Made by a program: the position numbers and the translations under genes. The notes beneath the pieces were generated by a model that was given only the letters and a program-made list of their open reading frames with translations, was not told the origin of the DNA and searched no databases. A stretch of DNA of 7,445 nt from positions 1-7,445 of the forward strand of contig JAUVOB010000058.1 of NCBI GenBank assembly GCA_030599405.1. The letters run 5' to 3'. The DNA comes from Chloroflexota bacterium (GTDB lineage: Bacteria > Chloroflexota > Anaerolineae > Promineifilales > Promineifilaceae). Below are positions 1 to 6,042 of the stretch, in pieces; the first letter of the stretch is position 1; each line of letters starts with the position of its first letter.

Positions 1-1299
1 ATTCCAGCGAAGCGGGTATTGGTGGTTGGGCTTGGTAAGTCAGATGGCTTCGATCAGGAAAGTGTGCGGAAAGCCGCCGCGGCCGCGATAAAAAGGGCAG
101 GCGAGCTTGGGGCCGAACACGTGGCCACGATCGTACACGGCGCCGGAATCGCGGGCTTGCCAGTGGGCGCATCAGCCCAAGCCACCGTGATAGGAAGTCT
201 ACTCGCGGCCTATGAATTCGATGCTGACAAGGAGAAGGACGCGAATAAAAAATCGATCGCAAGCCTCACATTGGTCGAGTTCGATGAAGTAAAAATAACC
301 GACTGCCAAGAAGGAGCTGCCGCGGCTGAGTCCATTGCCCGTGGTGTATATCTTGCCCGCGATCTGGTCAACATGCCGCCCAACGTGGCCACACCAACAA
401 AAATGGCCGATGTAGCCAAGGAGATCGCCCAGGAATTCGGGATGAAGGTAACCATTGGAGGTCGGAAATGGGCCGCTAAACGAGACATGGGTGCGTTTCT
501 CGCCGTGGCAAGAGGGGCAGGAGAAAAACCAAAGTTCATCATTCTGGAACATAACCCAGACCGCGAAGATCTCGATACGATAGTGTTGGTAGGCAAAGGA
601 ATAACCTTCGATACCGGTGGCATATCCATCAAGCCCAGCCAAGGGATGGAGATGATGAAAGCGGATATGGGTGGAGCCGCTGCCGTCCTGGGAGCGATGA
701 GGGCCGTCGGGGGATTGAACATTCCCCTCCACATTATCGGCATTACACCTTGCACCGAGAATATGCCCGATGCCCACGCCTATCATCCGGCCGATGTTAT
801 TAAAGCCAGCAATGGAAAAACCATTGAGATTATTAGCACGGATGCCGAAGGGCGCATGATCCTGGCTGATGGTTTGGTACATGCCGGGAGTTATGAGCCA
901 GCGGCCGTGATCGACTTGGCAACCCTTACTGGCGCATGCGTAGTTGCGCTTGGTAAGGGAATTTCTGCCGGTCTGTTCAGCACGGAAGATTCGCTTCGCG
1001 ACGCGCTTGTCGACGCGAGCAAGACCACGCATGAGCGGGTTTGGCCTCTGCCTTTGTGGGACGATTACAAGCAGGCGATCAAGTCTGATGTCGCTGACAT
1101 GAAGAATAGTGGCGGCCGATTTGGCGGTGTCGCAACGTCAGCCATCTTCCTCAAAGAATTCACAGACTATCCCTGGGTCCACCTGGATATCGCCAGTATG
1201 GCCCTCAACGATAAGCCTTCGGGATATATCAGTCGCGGCGGAACTGGTTTCGGTGTGCGACTGTTGGTTGATTTCCTGCGAAGTTGGCAGGCACGGTAA
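1..1299 (+). CDS. pepA: Leucyl aminopeptidase, M17 family (5' end outside window)
   Basis: A cytosolic dinuclear-metal aminopeptidase that removes N-terminal residues from peptides. The frame is open from base 1 (it begins I-P-A-K-R-V-L-V-V-G-L-G-K), so the TTG at 19 is internal and the true start lies upstream. Counting from base 1 (432 residues), the catalytic set is complete: K199, D204, K211, D222, D281, E283 and R285, in GKGITFDTGG, SIKP, KADMGG and STDAEGR. The spacing equals E. coli PepA K270/D275/K282/D293/D352/E354/R356 with a constant offset of 71. About 71 N-terminal residues are therefore missing, and the inferred total (about 503) matches PepA. The C-terminus carries the usual PWVHLDIA and GTGFGVRLL blocks. 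The signature NTDAEGR reads STDAEGR here (S279). Whether it shares PepA's DNA-binding role cannot be judged, because much of the N-terminal domain is absent. The family call is very secure; the exact peptide substrate is not known. Confidence 0.96.
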   Translation: MPAKRVLVVGLGKSDGFDQESVRKAAAAAIKRAGELGAEHVATIVHGAGIAGLPVGASAQATVIGSLLAAYEFDADKEKDANKKSIASLTLVEFDEVKITDCQEGAAAAESIARGVYLARDLVNMPPNVATPTKMADVAKEIAQEFGMKVTIGGRKWAAKRDMGAFLAVARGAGEKPKFIILEHNPDREDLDTIVLVGKGITFDTGGISIKPSQGMEMMKADMGGAAAVLGAMRAVGGLNIPLHIIGITPCTENMPDAHAYHPADVIKASNGKTIEIISTDAEGRMILADGLVHAGSYEPAAVIDLATLTGACVVALGKGISAGLFSTEDSLRDALVDASKTTHERVWPLPLWDDYKQAIKSDVADMKNSGGRFGGVATSAIFLKEFTDYPWVHLDIASMALNDKPSGYISRGGTGFGVRLLVDFLRSWQAR

Positions 1300-1389
1300 A
1301 GCCGAGCTATAGGACTCTTCACCATTAACGAATACTGGATGGAACAGGTCCCGGATTTGAGAATTATCTGGATACTGGCCTGGCATGAT

Positions 1390-1395
1390 GGAGGT
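1390..1395 (+). promoter_or_regulatory. Ribosome-binding site of the carboxylate-amine ligase
   Basis: GGAGGT is a near-perfect Shine-Dalgarno sequence. It lies 5 nt before the ATG at 1401 and 8 nt before the overlapping second ATG at 1404. Either start is well served, and they differ by one methionine. Confidence 0.8.
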
Positions 1396-1400
1396 GCTAA

Positions 1401-2558
1401 ATGATGTCATCACCGGCTCCACCCTTGACTCTTGGCGTCGAAGAAGAGTACCAGATCATTGAACCTGATACGAGAAACCTGTACTCCTATATATCCGAAT
1501 TCCTCTCGCAGGATGAACAACGATCCGCTCGTCTAGAACTGAGGCCGGAATTGATGCAATCTCAGGTCGAAGTCAACAGTCATGTTTGTCGAAATATCAA
1601 GGAGGTCCGTCAGGAAGTAATCCGTTTGCGGCGCGAGGTATGCTCCATGGCTGATAGCAACGGACTCCTTATCGCCGCCGCCTCGACCCATCCTTTCGCC
1701 AAGTGGGAGGAGCAGTCCATCACTGAAGGTGCAAGATATCGCGAACTACTGGACGACATGCAGCGCGTTGCCCGGGGGTTGCTAATATTCGGCATGCACG
1801 TGCATGTTGGATTCGGCAGCGATTCAGAATCGAAGAATCTAATGATAGAAATAATGAACCAGGCTCGCTACTTCATCCCCCATTTATTAGCGCTGTCTAC
1901 CAGCTCTCCATTCTGGCACGGCTACAACTCTGGCCTTAAATCTTATCGTAGCGTGGTCTTCGAGATGCTTCCCCGCACCGGTATACCGCATTCCTTCCGT
2001 TCATGGGCTGAGTACCAGGCCTATGAAAAGACTCTGGGAAAAGTAGGATCCTTTGGTAAGAAAGATCCTGTGGCTAAGATCTGGTGGGATATTCGTCCCC
2101 ACCCGACCTTTGATACGCTAGAATTTCGCATCGCCGATATCTGCACGAAAGTTGATGAATGCATCTGCATCGCCGCACTGTTCCAGGCAATCTGTGCCAA
2201 GTTGATAAAGCTACGGCGGAACAACCTCTCGTGGAGACGTTATCGTCACATGCACATCACGGAAAATAAGTGGCGTGCATTACGCTACGGAATCGATGGC
2301 GAGCTAATCGACTTTGGCAGAGGAGAATCTGTTCCCTTCCACTTCCTGATGGAGGAGCTCCTGGAGCTCCTCGACGACGTTTTGGACGATCTAGGAAGTC
2401 GTCAGGAGGTGGAATATTTGCGAACCATTCTGATCGAAGGTACAAGCGCCGATCGACAGATCAAGGTCTACAACAATCACGGTGGCGACGACAATCGTCG
2501 CGAGGCGCTCTACGCAGTTGTCGACTCCCTAGTGTCGGAAACAAAAGAAGGCTGGTAA
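1401..2558 (+). CDS. Carboxylate-amine ligase, GCS2/YbdK family
   Basis: An ATP-dependent ligase of the glutamine-synthetase-like fold that joins a carboxylate to an amine. E. coli YbdK has weak glutamate-cysteine ligase activity; the true substrate of most members is unknown. The 385 residues are close to YbdK (about 372), so the gene is complete. Visible family blocks are GVEEEY (12-17, nucleotide/metal site), QVEV (55-58), ASTHP (94-98), GMHVHVGF (131-138), the STSSPFWHG region (166-174), WWDIRPHPTFDTLEFRIAD (228-246) and WRALRYG (291-297). The C-terminus has an acidic, Leu/Glu-rich helix (about 318-331) encoded partly by a 9-bp tandem duplication. No signal peptide or membrane segment is seen, so it is cytosolic. 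It follows the aminopeptidase gene by 101 bp in the same direction, which permits but does not prove co-transcription. Family call secure; glutathione-type synthesis is only one possibility. Confidence 0.93.
   Translation: MMSSPAPPLTLGVEEEYQIIEPDTRNLYSYISEFLSQDEQRSARLELRPELMQSQVEVNSHVCRNIKEVRQEVIRLRREVCSMADSNGLLIAAASTHPFAKWEEQSITEGARYRELLDDMQRVARGLLIFGMHVHVGFGSDSESKNLMIEIMNQARYFIPHLLALSTSSPFWHGYNSGLKSYRSVVFEMLPRTGIPHSFRSWAEYQAYEKTLGKVGSFGKKDPVAKIWWDIRPHPTFDTLEFRIADICTKVDECICIAALFQAICAKLIKLRRNNLSWRRYRHMHITENKWRALRYGIDGELIDFGRGESVPFHFLMEELLELLDDVLDDLGSRQEVEYLRTILIEGTSADRQIKVYNNHGGDDNRREALYAVVDSLVSETKEGW
2354..2371 (+). repeat. 9-bp perfect tandem duplication inside a 19-bp palindrome
   Basis: GGAGCTCCT occurs twice head to tail (2354-2362 and 2363-2371). 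With the preceding A at 2353 the block is a perfect odd-centred palindrome that could fold into an 8-bp hairpin. It encodes the Glu/Leu-rich turn of helix near the C-terminus of the carboxylate-amine ligase and keeps the frame. Confidence 0.85.
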
Positions 2559-2670
2559 TACGCAGCATCGACGACGCGCGAGCTAGAAATATACCGCCCG
2601 GTCTGGATGGAATGATGCTGTTGGCTTGGTGACTGCATCGGCCGCGAGCACCTGAACCTTCAAAATAAGC

Positions 2671-2674
2671 GGAG
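2671..2674 (+). promoter_or_regulatory. Ribosome-binding site of the cyclase-family gene
   Basis: GGAG lies 6 nt before the ATG at 2681 and supports that start. I see no convincing promoter in the 122-bp gap between the ligase stop and this site. Confidence 0.65.
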
Positions 2675-2680
2675 TCCTCT

Positions 2681-3367
2681 ATGAGCAAGTCTGCCAGTCA
2701 ATTGATCGACGTAAGCCATGTTGTAGAACACGGTCTGGTAACCTACCAAGGGCTGCCCGCACCCTCCATCTGTGATTTTCTGAGCCGGAAGGACTCGAGG
2801 AAGCTCTATTCCGGGGGTGTGGAGTTCCAGATTGGAAAAATCGAGATGGTAGCGAATACCGGCACCTATGTAGATTCACCCTTTCATCGATTCGCCGATG
2901 GCGCCGACTTGGCTGATCTACCCCTTGAAAAGTTAGCAAACCTCGAGGGCATTGTCGTTAGAATCAAAGCTGATAGCGATCGGGCTATCGAGCTGGATGA
3001 TCAAGATCTGCAGAAGCTAGAAGGGAAAGCTGTCCTGTTCCACACTGGATGGTCGCGTCACTGGAACACGAACCACTACTTTGAAGGATACCCGTACCTA
3101 ACAAAAAAGACGGCTACATCCCTAAGGGATGCCGGCGTCATTCTTGTCGGCATCGACTCCCTCAATATCGACGATGATCGCGACGGAGCGCGCCCCGTCC
3201 ACACAACACTTCTACAAGCCGGAATACCGATCGTCGAGCACTTAACCAACCTTCACCAGCTGCCAGATCAAGGGTTTCGATTCTTCGCCAGCCCGGTGAA
3301 AATTCGAGCCTTTGGCTCATTCCCCGTCAGGGCATACGCCCTTGTTCCCCCAGGAACGGAACCCTAA
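2681..3367 (+). CDS. Cyclase family protein (kynurenine-formamidase-like hydrolase), variant metal motif
   Basis: A member of the Cyclase/KynB superfamily, metal-dependent hydrolases that include arylformamidase (N-formylkynurenine to kynurenine plus formate), isatin hydrolase and polyketide-cyclase-named proteins. The 228 residues are typical for the fold. The family motif HxGTHxDxPxH is present as NTGTYVDSPFH (59-69): D65, P67 and H69 are kept, but the two metal-ligand histidines are N59 and Y63. Later blocks are intact: HTGW (121-124), GIDSLNID (157-164), H174, E186, then LTNL and GFRFFASPVKI (198-208). H174 and E186 have the 12-residue spacing of the canonical second-half ligands. I recall a recurring subgroup with NTGTY in place of HTGTH, so this is probably a subfamily trait rather than damage. 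No signal peptide is seen. The neighbours are not tryptophan-pathway genes, so kynurenine itself is not a supported substrate. Confidence 0.9.
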   Translation: MSKSASQLIDVSHVVEHGLVTYQGLPAPSICDFLSRKDSRKLYSGGVEFQIGKIEMVANTGTYVDSPFHRFADGADLADLPLEKLANLEGIVVRIKADSDRAIELDDQDLQKLEGKAVLFHTGWSRHWNTNHYFEGYPYLTKKTATSLRDAGVILVGIDSLNIDDDRDGARPVHTTLLQAGIPIVEHLTNLHQLPDQGFRFFASPVKIRAFGSFPVRAYALVPPGTEP

Positions 3368-3381
3368 TCAGCATAGAATTT
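3368..3381. other. 14-bp convergent junction
   Basis: The cyclase-family gene (+) stops at 3367 and the amidohydrolase gene (-) stops at 3382. There is no room for, and no sign of, a hairpin-plus-T-tract terminator in the gap, so transcripts from the two sides probably overlap at their 3' ends. Confidence 0.8.
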
Positions 3382-5001
3382 TCACCAATTCCGGTATTTA
3401 ACTTGCCCGTCTACAATCGTTCCAGCGACGCCCACACCTGGAATTTCACTTGGATGTAAAGTGAAGATGTCACATTCGAGAATGGTCAGGTCGGCGAGAT
3501 TGCCCGGAGATATTGTCCCCATGTATTCTTCGCGGTTACTGGCAATCGCTGCGCCCATCGTGTAACCGGCGACGGCATCCCGTACAGGTATTCTCTGCTC
3601 GGGAATCCAGCCTTCAGACCCTGGAGCGCCATCGACCCGTTGTCTCGTTACCGCTGAATGTATGCCGATTAGCGGTTCAATCGCTTCAACGGGAGCGTCG
3701 GATCCAAGGGCGAGAGTGGCGCCCGAATCGATGATAGATCGCCAGGCATAGGCGTAGCGGCTTCGATCACCCCAGTGCTGTTCTACCATCTCCATGTCCG
3801 CGGTCGCGTGAATTGGCTGCATCGAAGCGATGACTCCAATATCGGCGAAGCGAGAAATATCTTTTGGATGAAGGAGCTGGGCATGTTCAATTCGGTGTCG
3901 TAACAGTGGTGACGGTTTTCGCTGGCCCATGTTACTTACCAGCTTCTCTCGAGCTATCTCTTCAAACACATCCAGGACATCATGATTTGCTTTGTCGCCA
4001 ATGGCATGAATGGCGACGCTTAGGCCATGCTGACTTGCGTCTTGCACAAAAGCAATCATCTCTTCTTTGTCGGTGACAATCAGGCCCAAATTGTCCGTTT
4101 CTCCCTCATAGGAGGCGATCATTGAGGCGGTCCTCGGACCGAGCGCGCCATCGGCGTATAACTTCACACTCCCGATTCGAATCCAATCGTCGCCGAAGCC
4201 GCTGAGAATACCAACACCTAATGCATGTTGTAATCGTTTAACTGGGATGTTCTTGACAACCCGCAGTTGGAGAGCGCTGTTGTTGCGAAGCTCTTGTAGA
4301 GCCAGGAAACATCTCCTTCCGTCAAAATCATGGAAACCTGTCAAGCCCGCCCGCAGACATCGCCGTTGGGCTTCTCCCATCGCATCACTAACCTCGCTTA
4401 CACTCGGTTTGGGCACGCAGTCAGAGATTAGTTTCATGGCTTTCTCGAATAGTATCCCTGTCGGTCTTCCGAGATCATCTCGCTGTATGGCACCACCTTG
4501 CGGGTCGACATGAACCTCGTTCAATTTCGCGAATTGCATGGCCTTCGTATTCGCCCAGGCCGCATGTCCGCTTCTATGGTTGAGAAGGACGGGCCGGTTT
4601 GGCACGATCTGGTCGAGATCGTTCGCCGTGGGAAAATGACCTCCAGGCCACAGCGCCTGATTCCATCCCCTTCCTTGGATCCAAGCATCGTTATCATCTT
4701 TATCGGCTTCTTTTTCTATTGTTGCCAGTGCCTTGTCAAGATCTGGCACGTCGGTCAAATCAACCCGCTGCAAGCTCAAGGCATAGCTCTCGAAATGGAG
4801 ATGCGTATCTACAAGTCCGGGAATGACGCAACGACCATTGAGATCGATCTTCCTGCCCTGGTCATCCGATAAAGCCATAACCGAGCTGTCGGTACCTGTG
4901 CCGACAATCTTGTTGCCGGATATAGCGAGGGCAGAACACTTTGGCTTGGCCGGATCCAGTGTATAAACCAGTCCATTGTATAAAACCAGGTCAATTTCCA
5001 T
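3382..5001 (-). CDS. Amidohydrolase, YtcJ / Amidohydro_3 type
   Basis: A metal-dependent hydrolase of the amidohydrolase (TIM-barrel) superfamily. Its nearest well-known relatives are B. subtilis YtcJ and N-substituted formamide deformylase (NfdA). The 539 residues are normal for the group. In order: an N-terminal beta-sandwich strand set (LVLYNGLVYTLD, 6-16), the CVIPGLVDTHLH entry with H67 and H69, a lysine in VKLYADGALG (K280), AIHAIGD with H332, HRIEHAQ with H373, and LGSDAPVE with catalytic-type D435. The C-terminal sandwich has GTISPGNLADLTIL (495-508). All expected metal ligands are present, so it should be active. No export signal is visible. The ATG at 5001 has AAGGA 9 nt upstream. 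The gene has its own 321-bp upstream region, so it is probably transcribed alone. The substrate cannot be read from the sequence; an amide or N-formyl compound is a reasonable guess from the relatives. Confidence 0.93.
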   Translation of the reverse strand: MEIDLVLYNGLVYTLDPAKPKCSALAISGNKIVGTGTDSSVMALSDDQGRKIDLNGRCVIPGLVDTHLHFESYALSLQRVDLTDVPDLDKALATIEKEADKDDNDAWIQGRGWNQALWPGGHFPTANDLDQIVPNRPVLLNHRSGHAAWANTKAMQFAKLNEVHVDPQGGAIQRDDLGRPTGILFEKAMKLISDCVPKPSVSEVSDAMGEAQRRCLRAGLTGFHDFDGRRCFLALQELRNNSALQLRVVKNIPVKRLQHALGVGILSGFGDDWIRIGSVKLYADGALGPRTASMIASYEGETDNLGLIVTDKEEMIAFVQDASQHGLSVAIHAIGDKANHDVLDVFEEIAREKLVSNMGQRKPSPLLRHRIEHAQLLHPKDISRFADIGVIASMQPIHATADMEMVEQHWGDRSRYAYAWRSIIDSGATLALGSDAPVEAIEPLIGIHSAVTRQRVDGAPGSEGWIPEQRIPVRDAVAGYTMGAAIASNREEYMGTISPGNLADLTILECDIFTLHPSEIPGVGVAGTIVDGQVKYRNW

Positions 5002-5010
5002 CTGGTTCGT

Positions 5011-5015
5011 TCCTT
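5011..5015 (-). promoter_or_regulatory. Ribosome-binding site of the amidohydrolase
   Basis: On the - strand AAGGA precedes the ATG at 5001 by 9 nt, which is within the usual range and supports that start. Confidence 0.6.
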
Positions 5016-5063
5016 TGCTAATCGTTATCCCGGCCTTCAGTCTATTGGTCTAGGTCACCGTAT

Positions 5064-5090
5064 CTATGGGCGCAACCCAAAATGCCCAAG
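5064..5090 (-). repeat. Inverted repeat in the amidohydrolase leader
   Basis: TGGGC (5067-5071) pairs with GCCCA (5084-5088), extended by two further pairs (5064-5065 with 5089-5090) after a one-base bulge. On the - strand a second, shorter stem (TGGG/CCCA, loop TTGCG) uses the same CCC, so the two folds exclude each other. It sits about 65-90 nt before the amidohydrolase start. A regulatory role is conjecture. Confidence 0.4.
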
Positions 5091-5310
5091 TGCTTCTCTC
5101 TGGCGCCTGCAGTATTTCGTGTTCGCAATAATTATCATGTGGTCTTCAACTACCGGTCGTCGGGATTCCGACTATTGCTAATAAAAGGTTCTTCCATAGA
5201 TCATGAGCCCCTCTCGCACACGCTTCGTTGACCGCATTCTTTTGGTCCCGCTAGGGCAGTTTTCACAATCGCTGCGCCATCCAAGATTGATTGTCCTAAC
5301 ACGCCCTGTC

Positions 5311-5330
5311 TACTCTGGAAAGTTAGAGTA
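5311..5330 (-). repeat. Short stem-loop over the HAD gene stop codon
   Basis: TACTCT (5311-5316) and AGAGTA (5325-5330) form a 6-bp stem with an 8-nt loop that spans the TAA stop of the phosphatase gene. It is AT-rich and lacks a following T run, so it is not a convincing intrinsic terminator, though it marks the end of the two-gene operon. Confidence 0.4.
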
Positions 5331-6021
5331 TTCGGTTCAGGTCGGCGGTTGAGTCCACGATAACATGGGCACCGGCGCGTTCCAATTCGGATCGACGGCC
5401 GAATCCGCAGAGGACCCCAACAGTCCAAGCCCCTGCCCTTCTGCCAGCCTTAATATCGACAGTGGTATCGCCCACCATCAGGCAATTCTCCACCGGCACG
5501 TTCAGCCTTTCGGCCGCAAGATATATTGGCTGTGGGTTGGGTTTGAGCCACTTAGAATCCTGCAGCCCGCAGCTAACCTCAAAAGCACCGGCGATTGTGG
5601 GAAATTTCAGGAGGAATCGTTCAATATGATAGCGGCTTCGTGTTGTAACAATACCCAACCGGTATCTCTCTTTTAGAGTTGGGATCAGCTCTTCAACCCC
5701 TTCGACGAGCCGGAACTCTTTTGCGGGATACACGCCTCTTCGTCTTCTGAGCCTGTCCGTGAACGTCATCATAGGTACGTCCAGACCCAGCTTGTCCAGG
5801 ACGGTCACAAGATAATTGCCGGGTGTCTCACTCTGCATCAGGAGCCAACGGGCAATCGCTGTTGCACGATGACCAAAAATCGGTTTTAGCTTCCCTGATA
5901 AGCGGTCGACTGCAATGTCATCCGTGTCGATCAGCGTTCCATCAAGGTCAAAAAGAACAGCCTTAATAGAATCCAAAGCGGGCAATAGCGCATCGAAATC
6001 AGGCGCCCCCATGTGGTTCAC
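5323..6021 (-). CDS. HAD-family hydrolase, phosphoglycolate-phosphatase-like
   Basis: A soluble, Mg-dependent phosphatase of the haloacid dehalogenase superfamily, subfamily with a helical cap after motif I. Counting from the GTG at 6021 (232 residues): motif I FDLDGTLIDTD has nucleophile D25 and acid/base D27; the cap runs over about 38-110; motif II is VTTR (125-128); motif III is K160 in WLKPNPQP; motif IV is MVGDTTVD with D185 and D189. All catalytic residues are present. Start choice: the frame also opens at TTG 6039 (no Shine-Dalgarno, 3 nt after the upstream stop) and at ATG 6012. GAGGA lies 11 nt before the GTG at 6021, so I prefer 6021, with 6012 as alternative. It follows the membrane prenol-kinase-like gene almost without gap, so the two are co-transcribed and perhaps coupled in translation. 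The substrate is unknown: phosphoglycolate, a sugar or nucleoside phosphate, or a prenyl phosphate are all open. Confidence 0.93.
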   Translation of the reverse strand: MNHMGAPDFDALLPALDSIKAVLFDLDGTLIDTDDIAVDRLSGKLKPIFGHRATAIARWLLMQSETPGNYLVTVLDKLGLDVPMMTFTDRLRRRRGVYPAKEFRLVEGVEELIPTLKERYRLGIVTTRSRYHIERFLLKFPTIAGAFEVSCGLQDSKWLKPNPQPIYLAAERLNVPVENCLMVGDTTVDIKAGRRAGAWTVGVLCGFGRRSELERAGAHVIVDSTADLNRIL

Positions 6022-6031
6022 ATCCGAGTTC

Positions 6032-6036
6032 TTCCT
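6032..6036 (-). promoter_or_regulatory. Ribosome-binding site deciding the HAD gene start
   Basis: Read on the - strand, GAGGA ends 11 nt before the GTG at 6021 and 20 nt before the ATG at 6012. It overlaps the alternative TTG at 6039, which makes that TTG unlikely as the main start. The site lies only a few bases after the stop codon of the upstream kinase gene, a layout typical of translational coupling. Confidence 0.45.
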
Positions 6037-6042
6037 CAACCG

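Larger units (their letters stand above)
5002..5322. other. Non-coding region upstream of the amidohydrolase
   Basis: This 321-bp stretch lies between the amidohydrolase start and the HAD phosphatase stop, both on the - strand. I find no credible gene: the short open frame here (start at 5428, end at 5201) is a shadow of the phosphatase reading frame without family features. It must contain the amidohydrolase promoter, but no hexamer pair is good enough to name. It does hold small inverted repeats, at 5064-5090, at 5159-5172 and at 5311-5330. None is followed by a T tract, and no tRNA-like cloverleaf is visible. Confidence 0.7.

Noticed and set aside
199..1032. Long antisense open frame (277 codons) opposite the aminopeptidase gene, with a second one at 210-755
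   Set aside because: Both lie wholly within the strongly conserved M17 coding region and show no domain, low-complexity-free pattern or ribosome site; they are reading-frame shadows.
1331..1385. ATACTGG repeated in the aminopeptidase-ligase gap
   Set aside because: A 7-bp repeat occurring twice at this length is weak, with no further copies or symmetry.
2563..2620. CAGCATC ... GATGCTG inverted repeat after the ligase stop, as a terminator
   Set aside because: The arms are 7 bp apart by 44 nt and no T tract follows; it is likely chance.
2270..2939. Overlapping open frames around the ligase-cyclase gap (2270-2632 +, 2461-2688 -, 2679-2939 -)
   Set aside because: They are Arg/Ser-rich out-of-frame translations of the ends of the two real genes and have no family features.
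2681..3367. Calling the cyclase-family gene kynB (kynurenine formamidase)
   Set aside because: Two motif histidines are replaced and no tryptophan-degradation gene is nearby, so the specific name is not supported.
5159..5172. GTCGG/CCGAC hairpin in the amidohydrolase upstream region
   Set aside because: A 5-bp stem with no T run on either strand and no adjoining promoter; not enough to call a terminator or operator.
5201..5428. 75-codon - strand open frame at the end of the HAD gene
   Set aside because: It overlaps the phosphatase C-terminus in another frame and its translation looks like random Arg/Pro/Cys-rich sequence.
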